A DNA stretch of 64,000 nt from Armatimonadota bacterium (GTDB lineage Bacteria > Armatimonadota > Zipacnadia > Zipacnadales > JABUFB01): assembly GCA_013314775.1 (NCBI GenBank), contig JABUFB010000011.1, forward strand, positions 259,144-323,143, given 5' to 3'. Every line of letters begins with the position of its first letter. The stretch's first letter is position 1. The notes under the pieces were generated by a model that searched no databases, was not told where the DNA came from, and worked only from the letters and a program-made list of their open reading frames with translations. The position numbers were made by a program, and so were the translations under genes. Below are positions 36,555 through 45,772 of this stretch, in pieces.

Positions 36555-37451
36555 ATGGTACCAGGCACGTTCACGCTGACAGTCCTCAACATACCGGACA
36601 TCGACCGCGGTGTGGGGTTGGCGATCATCCTCCAGACCCCCTGCGGCCGCACTGTCCTCTACGACACGGGGACAGGATACCCCCAGGGCGACGGCTGGCA
36701 GGGCGACTGCAATACCGGTCGGGACCAGATCGCCCCCTTCCTGGCAGCGCGGGGCATCGAGGCCCTCGACGCAGTGATCATCAGCCACGCTCACTACGAT
36801 CATTTCGGCGGGCTGCTCTGGTTGGCGGACCGGGTGCCCATCAACCTGCTGATCGATTCAGGCTACGATTTCACGGGCCCGCGCGACACTCACTACAACC
36901 GGGAGCTTGCCGACTACACGGACCTGCGCGAAGGATTTCGGCAACGCCCGGGCGCGTACCGTGCAGTGCTCGCGGGCGATAGGCTGGAACTGGATGATGA
37001 GCTTCAGATTGAGGTCATCGCGCCACCGGCGGGGTACTTCCACGAGTCCCATCCCGAGACACGGCCGGCGCAGAACCCGCCAGCTCATTACATGCTCAAC
37101 AGCAATTCGCTCATGTTGCGCATCCGTCACGGGGACCTGATATTCCTCCTGCCGGGCGACATCGAGAAAGACGATCAGGCGCGGTTCTTGATCCCTTCCG
37201 TCCCGCCGGGCACGCTGGCGTGCGACCTGCTGGTCGCCCCCGGACATGGGCTGCACACCGCGCCGGAGTTCGTGGAAGCCACCCGACCGAAAGTCACCAT
37301 AGTCAGCCTCTTCCGGCGCTGGATCGGCAGCTGCACCGCGCTCGATGGCTTCCGCAGAGTGGGTTCCCAGGTGTTCGTCACCGGCCTGAATGGCACGGTG
37401 AACGTGATCTCAGACGGGCAATCAATGCGGGTGGAGACGGAGACCAGGTGA
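36555..37451 (+). CDS. metallo-beta-lactamase-fold hydrolase, ComEC-like
   Basis: Metal-dependent hydrolase of 298 residues resembling the C-terminal beta-lactamase domain of ComEC/Rec2 and related stand-alone proteins. The metal motif is SHAHYDHFGG (HxHxDH), followed by LLPGDIEKDD and LVAPGHGLHT, which supply the downstream Asp and His ligands. No signal peptide or transmembrane segments are evident, so it is a soluble enzyme. AAAGG lies 6 nt before the ATG. It precedes the tandem nitrilase by 41 nt, and the two may be co-transcribed. The substrate is unknown. Confidence 0.83.
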   Translation: MVPGTFTLTVLNIPDIDRGVGLAIILQTPCGRTVLYDTGTGYPQGDGWQGDCNTGRDQIAPFLAARGIEALDAVIISHAHYDHFGGLLWLADRVPINLLIDSGYDFTGPRDTHYNRELADYTDLREGFRQRPGAYRAVLAGDRLELDDELQIEVIAPPAGYFHESHPETRPAQNPPAHYMLNSNSLMLRIRHGDLIFLLPGDIEKDDQARFLIPSVPPGTLACDLLVAPGHGLHTAPEFVEATRPKVTIVSLFRRWIGSCTALDGFRRVGSQVFVTGLNGTVNVISDGQSMRVETETR

Positions 37452-37492
37452 TTAATGCACCAACACAGCGTGTCCCCGAAGGGAGGCACACC

Positions 37493-39745
37493 ATGCGTTT
37501 GGCGGCGCTCCTCCTCGTCCTGACTTGCGCCACGCTTTTCGCTGAGGACCTCACGCGGGTAGACTTCGAGACCGCGCCTGAGACCGATCTGTTCACTCAC
37601 ACCTGGGGCGACAAGCCGGTGGAGGTTCTCCACAACGGCCGGATCGCCGATGGCGGCTTGGACGGCCCAGCGGCGAACCTCAAGCTGCAGTTCGGACCGG
37701 AAACACCCAATAAGCTGTCCTACTGGAACGTGGACCTACCGGATGCAGTCCCGATTTTCGAAGGCCTCCGCGAGATCTCCTTCCGGGTGCGCACCAATGT
37801 CCCGGTGAGCATCAAGATCCCCATCAGCCCTTTCGGGTTCATCTACCACGGTCCCGGCGTACAGCCATCCGAAGAGTGGCAGACAGTAGGGCTGACCGGC
37901 GTCTACGACCAACTCATGGCCTGGTGCGCCCGCGGCAATAAGGACGGCAATCAGGGCTTCGTGCCCGCAGTGATCGTGGCCATCAGCACCGCGCCGGACG
38001 TGCTCGCCGATGTGACCGTGGACGACGTCACGGTCTCGGGTGTCGACGGCACGCGAGAGCGAATGGGCGCGGAACTCAAAGCGCGGCGGTTCCGCAGGGT
38101 GCGCGCAAGCGTAGTCACCCTCCCGTGGAGCGACCAGGGCCGCAGCCTTGAGACCGTCCTCGACCGTCTCGATGAAGCGGCGCTGGCGGGGTCCGACATC
38201 GTCTGCCTGCCCATGGAGTGCGTAAAGACTGAGGGTGAGCCAATCCCGGGGCCGATTACCGATGCCATCGCGGCGAAAGCCCGCGAGCATTCCATGTACG
38301 TCATCGGGAACATCCGGGAGCGCGAAGAAGACCGCGTGTATGTAACCAGCTTCCTGTGCGACCGTAAGGGCGAGATTATCGGCAAGTACCGCAAGAGTCA
38401 CAAGATGCCCGACGAGGATATGGACCTGGGCGATGACCTTCCGGTGTTCGACACCGACATCGGGAAGGTGGCCATGCGCGTCGGCAGCGACCGCTACTTC
38501 GCTGACATCGACCACGTCTATACGGTCAAAGGCGCTCGCATGATCTTCTGGAGCCAGATGCCCGAACCCGTAGAAGACGAGTACCTGCAGGACTTCCCCA
38601 GCCAGGGCCGAGCGCAGGACTACAATGTTTTCATCGCCTGTGCGCGATACTCGCGGGATGAACCCGGCTGGATCACCAACTTCTTCCCGCCGTACCGTGG
38701 CTGTCCCATTGGGCGCTCGTATATCATCAACCGCGAGGGCCAGCGCATCGCCAGCACTACCCGCAAGGGCACTGTGGCGACCGCTGTGATCCCGGCCGGC
38801 GAACTTCAGGGCGCCGGGCGCGGCCGGAATACGAACCCGGCCTTCAGCGTTCTCACCGAACCCGTCCAGATGCCGGAACCCCGCGAGTGGGCAAAGCGGA
38901 AAATCCGCGTGACCTGTATCGAGAACCACGTGGGCTTCGAAGACCTGCTCAACAAGCTGGACCAGGCCGGCGCGATGGGCAGCGACCTCGTCTGCACGTA
39001 TGAGTTCGTCTGGGTGCCCGTGCATGGCGACGCCCCCACGCCGGAGCGGATCGCGGAACTCGAAGCGACAGCCCGTGAACGCTGCCGGAAAGTGGCCGAG
39101 AAAGCCGACCAGTGGAACATGTACGTGCTGCTGTGCGGCGTCGTCGAGAAGCGCGAGATCAACGAGGGTATCCTCTACGGTCGCGACGGCCGGGAAGTCG
39201 GGCGATACCGCAAGATCGCGACCACCTATCCCGAGCAGGTTCCGGGTACCGAGACGCCCATCCTGGAGACGGATTTCGGCCGCATCGGAGTGCGCATCTG
39301 CGCGGACAACTACATGGTCGAACTCGACCGCTCCTACGGGGTAAAGGGCGCGGACATCATGGTCTTCAGCACCCAGGACTGGGGGCCTGACGCCATCCAC
39401 CGGAACCTGAGGGAAATCTCGCGCTGCATGGACGCCCAGATGTTCCACGTACAGGCCACCCACTCGACGTCGGAGGTCGCACACCGCAGCATGATCGTGG
39501 ACCCATCCGGGAACATCGTGGCCGGCAACCGGTATATGGCCCCCGGACTGGTCTCCGCGGAGATCGACCTGGACAATGATCGCCCGCGCCGATATGTGCG
39601 CAACTGGACGGAACACAAGCCCGGCGGCTACCTGCCCGAGTACCAGTCCACCGAAGTGCCCGAAGTGCGCAATGACCTGAAAGAGACGATCCTGCGGCAG
39701 CGGCGGCCCGAACTGTACCAGGCGCTCAGAGCGCCGTCCGAATGA
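37493..39745 (+). CDS. secreted tandem nitrilase-superfamily protein, first domain degenerate
   Basis: Exported 750-residue protein: signal peptide (1-17), a jelly-roll-like domain (about 20-185), then two carbon-nitrogen hydrolase domains (about 203-450 and 470-720). The second keeps the Glu-Lys-Cys set (Glu504, Lys574, Cys603 in RICADN). The first has Glu242 and a lysine near 301, but Gly331 stands where the catalytic Cys is expected (RVGSDR), so it is probably inactive or structural. The frame is open from 37220, but GGGAGG lies 6 nt before ATG 37493 and the signal peptide begins there. It likely hydrolyses an amide or nitrile outside the cytoplasm. Confidence 0.85.
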   Translation: MRLAALLLVLTCATLFAEDLTRVDFETAPETDLFTHTWGDKPVEVLHNGRIADGGLDGPAANLKLQFGPETPNKLSYWNVDLPDAVPIFEGLREISFRVRTNVPVSIKIPISPFGFIYHGPGVQPSEEWQTVGLTGVYDQLMAWCARGNKDGNQGFVPAVIVAISTAPDVLADVTVDDVTVSGVDGTRERMGAELKARRFRRVRASVVTLPWSDQGRSLETVLDRLDEAALAGSDIVCLPMECVKTEGEPIPGPITDAIAAKAREHSMYVIGNIREREEDRVYVTSFLCDRKGEIIGKYRKSHKMPDEDMDLGDDLPVFDTDIGKVAMRVGSDRYFADIDHVYTVKGARMIFWSQMPEPVEDEYLQDFPSQGRAQDYNVFIACARYSRDEPGWITNFFPPYRGCPIGRSYIINREGQRIASTTRKGTVATAVIPAGELQGAGRGRNTNPAFSVLTEPVQMPEPREWAKRKIRVTCIENHVGFEDLLNKLDQAGAMGSDLVCTYEFVWVPVHGDAPTPERIAELEATARERCRKVAEKADQWNMYVLLCGVVEKREINEGILYGRDGREVGRYRKIATTYPEQVPGTETPILETDFGRIGVRICADNYMVELDRSYGVKGADIMVFSTQDWGPDAIHRNLREISRCMDAQMFHVQATHSTSEVAHRSMIVDPSGNIVAGNRYMAPGLVSAEIDLDNDRPRRYVRNWTEHKPGGYLPEYQSTEVPEVRNDLKETILRQRRPELYQALRAPSE

Positions 39746-39773
39746 TACGCCGGGGAGACGGCGAGGTGAACCG

Positions 39774-40721
39774 ATGAGCGACCTGATACTGCGCGATACC
39801 CCGGAACTCAGGAGCCCGGTGATGATCCTCGGCTTCACGGGTTGGATGAACGGGGGGAACGTCTCCATCGGCACGGTGGATCATCTCGTGCGTCAGACAA
39901 GGGCTCGCAGACTGGCGGAAATCGACCCGCTGGAGTTTTACGTGCTCAACTTCCCGGTGGCAACTCTCCCGACGGTGGGCCAGAGCCCTGAGCAGAGTGG
40001 CTTGTCGGGAATGGAGATCGCCGCGATCTTCCGCCCGCATACGGAGATCGAGGACGGCGTGGTCAAGCGCTTTGTGCCCGAGACCAACGTGTTCCGCTAC
40101 TCCACCGAACCCGAACTCATCCTGTTCTACGGCGAGGAGCCCCACATCCGCTGGCGCAGTTACTCAGATTGCGTGATGGAGGTAGCACGGCGCTTCAATG
40201 TGCGGGAGATCTTCTTTGTTGGCAGCGTTGCAGGGCCAGTCCCACACACCCGCGAACCCCGGGTGCGCTGCTCCACCGCACGTGAAGAGTACAAGGAGCG
40301 ATTCGCAGGCCAGGACGTGAGCTTCACCGACTACTCCGGCCCTGCAAGCCTGGTGACCTACCTCACCATTCGTGCGGACGAGATGGGCATCCCCCTGCGC
40401 AGCATCGTGGTGGATGTGCCCATGTACCCAACGGTGCAGATGAACATCTATCCCCGCAGCATCCTGCGCGTCGTGAGGCTCCTGTCCGATCTGTTGAACC
40501 TGCGTATCGACGCCTCCAGCCTGGAACAAGCGGTGGACAGTGTGCGAGAGCAGATCGACAAGGTGGTCGCAGGAGACCCGGAACTTCGGCAACTCGTGGA
40601 CAGGATGGAGACGGTCTACGATACTGAGGTCGGGGGTGATGATGAGGATCTGCTGCGGCGGCTCCTGGAGGGCATGGGGCCGGACGGGAGCCCGGATGAG
40701 CAACCGCCCGAAGAGGGGTAA
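39774..40721 (+). CDS. PAC2-family protein
   Basis: Member of the PAC2 (proteasome assembly chaperone 2-like) family, 315 residues. It begins with the family-typical strand RSPVMILGFTGWMNGGNVS and contains FFVGSVAGPVPHTREPRV, TYLTIRADEMGIP and VPMYPTVQ segments. Bacterial and archaeal PAC2 proteins are trimeric or multimeric with unknown biochemical role. The C-terminal 60 residues are charged and probably disordered. GAGGTG stands about 7 nt before the ATG. It follows the nitrilase by 28 nt on the same strand. No proteasome gene is in the window. Confidence 0.82.
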   Translation: MSDLILRDTPELRSPVMILGFTGWMNGGNVSIGTVDHLVRQTRARRLAEIDPLEFYVLNFPVATLPTVGQSPEQSGLSGMEIAAIFRPHTEIEDGVVKRFVPETNVFRYSTEPELILFYGEEPHIRWRSYSDCVMEVARRFNVREIFFVGSVAGPVPHTREPRVRCSTAREEYKERFAGQDVSFTDYSGPASLVTYLTIRADEMGIPLRSIVVDVPMYPTVQMNIYPRSILRVVRLLSDLLNLRIDASSLEQAVDSVREQIDKVVAGDPELRQLVDRMETVYDTEVGGDDEDLLRRLLEGMGPDGSPDEQPPEEG

Positions 40722-40738
40722 CAGGGATCCTCGGGCAA

Positions 40739-42430
40739 TCAGCGAGCCGGAGCCAGCAGGTAGACCCTCATATGCGCGGTAGGAGGGAACCAGAAGTCCG
40801 GCGAGTAGCCGAAAGGCGGCGCGAAGGTCTCCACCACCCGGTAACCCATCCTCCCGTCCAGCAGCGCCCGTACGTACCGTACCCCCTCGGGGAAGGGCAC
40901 CTGGCCGGTCTCGATGGCGGTCAGGCTGTCGGTGTCGATGACGATCCAGTCGGGACGGCGCTCCGCAAGGGCTTCGGGGGTCAGCCTCCGCGCGGCACGT
41001 TGAGCCTCCTGCCGTAACTCCGCCAGCACTCTGCGATGCTGGCCCATCCACTCTTCCCAGTCGTGCTTGACCTGCCTGTGATACCAGTTGAACAAAGGCG
41101 CGACCGGGGTTTCGGTGGGATGCACCAGGTGCGGCTGCCCGGCCATGGGGATCCTGCAGGCAAGCAGGCCGGCCGGAACCTTGATGCCAACGGGAGAGTA
41201 GTATTCGACCACCTGCCCCTGCGCTCCGTGCTGCTCCAGCCATTGTTCCATTCGATTTCGCGGGTCCAGATCGAACAGGCGTACCGAGATCACCGAGAAA
41301 GCCCCGAGGTGCATTAGCGAGGCCAAGACGAGCACCGCAAGAGCAACCTTCGGCCAGGAGCGTTTTGAGGAGGCCATCGCGCCGCAGACTGCCGTCGCTC
41401 CGAAAGCGGACAAGACCGCACCCGCCGTCAGAGAGTTGCGTACGTCCCCGGTCGGGCTTACCGTAAAGTACACGATCACGAGCAACGCCCACGGCACCAC
41501 AGCGAGTGCAAGACGCTTCAGGAGCGGCCTTCGGGCACGCAAGCACGCGATCGCCCCGGCACCCCCCAGCACCGCCCAAGGCCAGCCACCCCACGAGCGT
41601 GCCCAGCGGTCGGGGGTCATCCACCACTGGTAGTCTGGAATCGCGTGCACGGCCCGCTTGGCTGCGGTGGGGTTCGTGAGGTTCTGCCTCCAGTACGTGC
41701 GAGCGTCCGTCACTATCTCCGGGCAACCCACCAGCACACCGGCCACGAAAGCGCCGGCTCCCAGGGCCCAGCACCTCAGTAACCCACTCCAGCCGGGACG
41801 CTCCGGGAACATCACCAGCGGCGTGATGCCCAGGGCCAACACCAGCAACCCCGCCACCGGTTTCGTCGTCGCCGCGAGGCCCGCGAGAAACGCCGCCGCC
41901 GCATACCAGCGCAGGTTGCCCTGTCGCACCGACAGATACAACGCGCCAACGCTGAGGACGGACCAGAAGAACAGGGGGGAATCAATCGTGGCGAAGTGCG
42001 ATGTGACGATGCGCACCGGCAGGGCAACCAGAACCAGTGCCGCAAGGCATGCAGCCGCCAAGCCTGCCGCGTCGGCGAAAACCAGAAAAAGGACCACGAC
42101 CGCCAGACCGCTCTGCACCGCGCTGAGCGTCCGCAGGCGCAGAACCATTCCCGCGTGGACCTCCGGCCGAGTAGACACCCCGCCCAGGTCGGCGTCGTCC
42201 GAACCCGCATGGGCGCGCAGGTAGGGCGTCACAAGGGCCCCGGCCAACCTGCGGTGATGGGTGCCGTAGTGGTAATTCCGCCCGCCTTCAGTTTCGAGCA
42301 GCAGATCCCCCGGCCGCGTCAGTTCGTCCGGGTTCCACCGCAGCGGCAGACCCCAGTCGATCCCCAGAAAACTTATACCAACACTGCAAGCGAGGATCAG
42401 CACACTGATCCCCGCAAGGGTCCACTTCAT
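40739..42430 (-). CDS. GT39/ArnT-like membrane glycosyltransferase
   Basis: Integral membrane glycosyltransferase of the GT-C class (PMT/ArnT-like), 563 residues with about ten hydrophobic segments in the first 370 and a soluble C-terminal domain. The acidic motif after the first membrane helix (LRWNPDELTRP) and FATIDSPLFF on the second loop match the polyprenyl-phosphate-sugar-dependent family. GGGGGA lies 6 nt before the ATG. It would transfer a sugar from a lipid carrier to lipid or protein on the outer face of the inner membrane. The acceptor is unknown. It lies just downstream of the Kelch gene on the same strand. Confidence 0.8.
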   Translation of the reverse strand: MKWTLAGISVLILACSVGISFLGIDWGLPLRWNPDELTRPGDLLLETEGGRNYHYGTHHRRLAGALVTPYLRAHAGSDDADLGGVSTRPEVHAGMVLRLRTLSAVQSGLAVVVLFLVFADAAGLAAACLAALVLVALPVRIVTSHFATIDSPLFFWSVLSVGALYLSVRQGNLRWYAAAAFLAGLAATTKPVAGLLVLALGITPLVMFPERPGWSGLLRCWALGAGAFVAGVLVGCPEIVTDARTYWRQNLTNPTAAKRAVHAIPDYQWWMTPDRWARSWGGWPWAVLGGAGAIACLRARRPLLKRLALAVVPWALLVIVYFTVSPTGDVRNSLTAGAVLSAFGATAVCGAMASSKRSWPKVALAVLVLASLMHLGAFSVISVRLFDLDPRNRMEQWLEQHGAQGQVVEYYSPVGIKVPAGLLACRIPMAGQPHLVHPTETPVAPLFNWYHRQVKHDWEEWMGQHRRVLAELRQEAQRAARRLTPEALAERRPDWIVIDTDSLTAIETGQVPFPEGVRYVRALLDGRMGYRVVETFAPPFGYSPDFWFPPTAHMRVYLLAPAR

Positions 42431-42476
42431 TCACTGTCCCCCGGCAAGATTCTCTGCACCAGCACTCTGGTCAGCG

Positions 42477-43484
42477 TCAACCCACGATCTTCCCGATGCC
42501 CACCAGGTCCGTCCGGTGCTTCTGGATATCCTCGCCTCCGCTGATGATGAAACGGCCGTCGGGCATGCGTCGGATGTTCATACCCACCACCGGGATCGGC
42601 AATTCGCCGGCGTCGGCATAGACGCCGGTCGTCTGGTCGAACCGCAGGATCCGGTCGGTGAACCCCTCGGGGCGCATGGACGCCGCCGGCCAGGTGACGA
42701 ACCCGCCCAGGATATACACCTGTCCCCCGCAGCCGATGGCCTCCCAGCCCCGCGCCGCACAGGGAGCATCGGGGAGGCGCTGCCAGCGGTCTTTCACGGT
42801 GTCGTAGACCAGCGCATCGTCGGAGTTCGCCATTCCTTCGGGCATCTGCCGGTAGCCGCCGAACACGTAGATGAAATCACCAACCGCAGCCGCCGCGCAG
42901 AGGGTCCGGCCGGAACCCGGCATGGGCCGCGATGTCCTCCAGCCCTGTTCGGGGTGCTCAGTGTCCAGGATGAGGATGTCATTGTGGACCTTGCCCTTGA
43001 ACCCACTGTCCGCTGCCCCGCCGATGACATACAGCTTGCTGCCGATGGCCACGCTGGCGGGATAGATACGGGGTTCGGGCACCGACGGTCCCCATACCCA
43101 GTGGTATTGTTTGCCCACCTTCCGGCAGACCATGGTGTAATCATAGTCCTTCTGCCCGTCGCTCCCCGAGACCACGTACAACCGGTCGTTGATGGCCAGT
43201 CCGCCGCCATACGAGACCGCAAAGGGCATCGCAGGGCCCGCCGACCAGCTATCCTCTCGCGGATCGTAGATGTCGAGGTGATCCGTCCAGATCTTCTTCT
43301 CACCGTCAACCCAGTAGGTGCCCCCGGCGGAGAGCAACTTGCCATGAACGAAGCCCGTCACCTGCCCGCCCTTGCCGATGGGCATTTTCGCGGCGGGCTC
43401 CCAGACGAACCTCGGAGCACCCCAGACCGTGACCGCAAGCGGCAACAGGAAGGCCGAGGAAACCAGGACTCTCGTGGCTCGCAT
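42477..43484 (-). CDS. exported Kelch-repeat beta-propeller protein
   Basis: Protein of 335 residues with a signal peptide (LVSSAFLLPLAVTVWGA) and six Kelch-type blades with repeated GG-Y-WV, LYVVSGSD, LYVIGGA, IYVFGGY, VYILGGF and FIISGGED signatures. Similar exported Kelch proteins include N-acetylneuraminate epimerase (NanM), and a sialidase-like protein is encoded 8 kb away, but NanM-specific residues were not established. GGAGGT lies 6 nt before the ATG. It sits between the GT39-like gene and the large membrane protein, all on the minus strand. Confidence 0.85.
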   Translation of the reverse strand: MRATRVLVSSAFLLPLAVTVWGAPRFVWEPAAKMPIGKGGQVTGFVHGKLLSAGGTYWVDGEKKIWTDHLDIYDPREDSWSAGPAMPFAVSYGGGLAINDRLYVVSGSDGQKDYDYTMVCRKVGKQYHWVWGPSVPEPRIYPASVAIGSKLYVIGGAADSGFKGKVHNDILILDTEHPEQGWRTSRPMPGSGRTLCAAAAVGDFIYVFGGYRQMPEGMANSDDALVYDTVKDRWQRLPDAPCAARGWEAIGCGGQVYILGGFVTWPAASMRPEGFTDRILRFDQTTGVYADAGELPIPVVGMNIRRMPDGRFIISGGEDIQKHRTDLVGIGKIVG

Positions 43485-43558
43485 GCCAATACCTCCGAAC
43501 TAAGTGTGCCGGCCGATGCAGGTCTGCTCGGCGCGGTCGGTAATGCCGCCACTCTGCG

Positions 43559-45556
43559 CTACCCGAACCATACGCCGTAACGCAGGAAGATTCCTCCAAG
43601 TGCCGCGCCCAGCGAGCCCCACAGTGCGCCGGCAACCAGGAAATGTCCCAGCGCGAAGCCCAGGAACCCGGGGAGCGCCGCGAGATACGCCTGGTGCCCG
43701 CCATAGCGCAGAAGGATGGACTTGATCACCCAGACGATGAAGAAAGGCCCCCAGATTAGCTGCCCGTAGGAACACGACATCGCGTAGCCCAGGGGGTGGA
43801 AGGGCCAGCCGAAGAACCGCACCCGCATGATGCTCAAGAATGCGATGAGCGCGCCGCCACCCACTGTGGCCACAATGCGCGGTGTATCCGGCGGCGTGGG
43901 CAACTGGATTGCTCGCCAAAGGCCGGCGTATTCGGCCTGGGCCGTCGTGGCTCCCCAGATCCCGCCGCGCAAGCCCACCGCCCCTTCCTCGTAGTATGGA
44001 ACGAAATGGAAGTAGAACGACGACAGCGCTCCCACCGCCACCGCGCCCATCAGTAGCCAGAACGTGCTGGACTTTCGGACTCCGCCACCCTCGCCCAGTG
44101 TCAGGCTCTCGATTCCGTAGCCCGAAATGCTGGGGAAGTATCCGCGTGACAGCAGTATCAACAACGTGAATACCGTGGGAGAGCGAAAGTTCGGGCCGAT
44201 GCCCACCCAGGAACGGGAGTTCACGAAATACCGGATCGCCTTGTGCGCGAGCCCGTAGGGGAATGCCCACACCAGCGGGACGCCGGTTTCAGCCCGCAGG
44301 CGGCCGTACACCACCGACACTATCACCAGGACTGTGAAGTACACGAGGGTGAGTACGACGTTCATCCCCGCTGCCGTCCCGAAAATGATGAGCCCGATGA
44401 AGCCTGCCACTGCCCCAACCAGTGCCCATTTGTAGGTGTTCAGCGGCCGTCCGTGCTTGTCTGGGGTTGGGTCGAACCACGCGCGCCAGGCAAGCGCGAA
44501 AGAATGCCGGGCCTTCCAGAAAAGAATAACACCTAGCACCAGGTAAGCGCCGATCCCTTGCTCCTGGCTGAAGGGCGCACCCGGCAGGCGATATCCCGAC
44601 GCCGACATGATCACGCCCTGAATCTTGTTGAACAGGTGGAAGAACCAGATTGAAAAAGACAGTTCCGTAGAAATCAGGTAGCCCAGGCCGATGAGCTCCG
44701 GGCGCAGGTCGGCGGTGAAAGGACGCAGGGCATTCCAAGGCGCACCTGTGAGCGCAGTTCCCAGGTCCACCCGCAGTCCACCGCTGGGGCCGCCGAAGAA
44801 CACACCCCGCACGATATTCACCGCGTTCAGCACGAACGCAAGTCCTATGCCGATCCAGGTGGCCTTCGACCGAAAGAACGGGACATCACTGTATTCCGGG
44901 TCCACGATCTGCAGCGGAAGACGCACCAGGGGGAACACCAGGCGCTCCTCCTCCACCCACGGCTCGCTGAACAGGATCATCAGGCTGAAAAGCGTGCCCC
45001 CGAATATGAGAAAAAACGCGGTCCAGGCGATCATCGGGATACGCCAGGCATCCCACGGGACGTGGCCTGTTGGCGAGCTTTCATACAGCCACTTGTGGAC
45101 CTGCGGGTCATCCGGCGCCAGCCAGGATGGGATGAATTGGGCCAACTCCTCCAGGGGCGCGGCGGGGCTCGTGTAATAGAACGGCGCGCTAACGCAACCG
45201 ATGAGGAATCGGCCAATGCCGCAGCCCATCATGGTGGTGGCCACGGTCACAAAGAGGAAGATGGTGATCAGTTCAGGGATGCTCAGAGCCCGGATGCGCC
45301 GCGTCCTGTTCAAGACCCCATTGACGATGAGTAGGAGAACCAGCGCTCCTACTCCCGGGATGGATGGGACCGCTTCGGTCCCCTGACACGCGAGGGCGAT
45401 GATTTCGGACTGCCGTACCCAGTATCCGCTTAGCCAGGTGAGGACAAGGGCGATTGCGACGGCTCGGAAGGTGATCCCAGTGCGGACCGGCGCGCTCGCG
45501 GCTTCAAAGCTCCCCTCGAAGTGCGGCCGGTCTGCTGCGATGTCGTGTGTTTTCAA
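43559..45556 (-). CDS. OPT-like multi-pass membrane protein (DUF6785/DUF6784 type)
   Basis: Integral membrane protein of about 665 residues with roughly 14 hydrophobic segments. The pattern of a long N-terminal membrane block, a conserved SIPELITIFLFV, EEERLVFPLVRLP after an amphipathic hairpin, and a C-terminal half with FGWPFHPLGYA recalls the DUF6785 plus DUF6784 architecture, which I associate with the oligopeptide-transporter superfamily in Armatimonadota and planctomycetes. It is probably a transporter; substrate unknown. The start is unsure: the frame opens with TTG at 45556 without a good ribosome binding site. It diverges from the metallophosphatase gene. Confidence 0.75.
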   Translation of the reverse strand: MKTHDIAADRPHFEGSFEAASAPVRTGITFRAVAIALVLTWLSGYWVRQSEIIALACQGTEAVPSIPGVGALVLLLIVNGVLNRTRRIRALSIPELITIFLFVTVATTMMGCGIGRFLIGCVSAPFYYTSPAAPLEELAQFIPSWLAPDDPQVHKWLYESSPTGHVPWDAWRIPMIAWTAFFLIFGGTLFSLMILFSEPWVEEERLVFPLVRLPLQIVDPEYSDVPFFRSKATWIGIGLAFVLNAVNIVRGVFFGGPSGGLRVDLGTALTGAPWNALRPFTADLRPELIGLGYLISTELSFSIWFFHLFNKIQGVIMSASGYRLPGAPFSQEQGIGAYLVLGVILFWKARHSFALAWRAWFDPTPDKHGRPLNTYKWALVGAVAGFIGLIIFGTAAGMNVVLTLVYFTVLVIVSVVYGRLRAETGVPLVWAFPYGLAHKAIRYFVNSRSWVGIGPNFRSPTVFTLLILLSRGYFPSISGYGIESLTLGEGGGVRKSSTFWLLMGAVAVGALSSFYFHFVPYYEEGAVGLRGGIWGATTAQAEYAGLWRAIQLPTPPDTPRIVATVGGGALIAFLSIMRVRFFGWPFHPLGYAMSCSYGQLIWGPFFIVWVIKSILLRYGGHQAYLAALPGFLGFALGHFLVAGALWGSLGAALGGIFLRYGVWFG

Positions 45557-45619
45557 GTCTCGATACCGGCTCCTGTTCTCGACGGCCGGGCCGTCTGGCG
45601 TGAACGCGCAAGAATACGC

Positions 45620-45643
45620 GCCCTTCTGAACGTGCAGAAGGGC
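45620..45643. repeat. perfect 8-bp inverted repeat in a divergent promoter region
   Basis: GCCCTTCT and AGAAGGGC flank an 8-nt spacer in the gap between the OPT-like gene (minus) and the metallophosphatase gene (plus). It could be an operator, a leader hairpin for the membrane protein, or a transcription barrier. Confidence 0.4.
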
Positions 45644-45772
45644 CCGCAGGTGAAGCGACGTGCAGCATTGTTCGCCGTGAGTATCCCAGGCACCTTCACG
45701 CTTGAAGGGAACCCAAACGACACCTTACCACGGCATGAAGGCCACAACCCGGCCGGTGAGGAAATGGATTGC

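Noticed and set aside
37736-39874. Minus-strand reading frame of 712 codons opposite the tandem nitrilase
   Set aside because: The plus frame has signal peptide, domains and ribosome binding site. The minus frame has none and runs across the start of the PAC2 gene.
40164-41774. Minus-strand 536-codon frame overlapping the GT39-like gene and the PAC2 gene
   Set aside because: It overlaps two well-supported genes, and its composition is Gly/Arg/Pro-rich.
42477-43484. Calling the Kelch protein N-acetylneuraminate epimerase NanM
   Set aside because: The six-blade Kelch fold fits, but the NanM-specific residues and a sialic-acid catabolic cluster are not visible.
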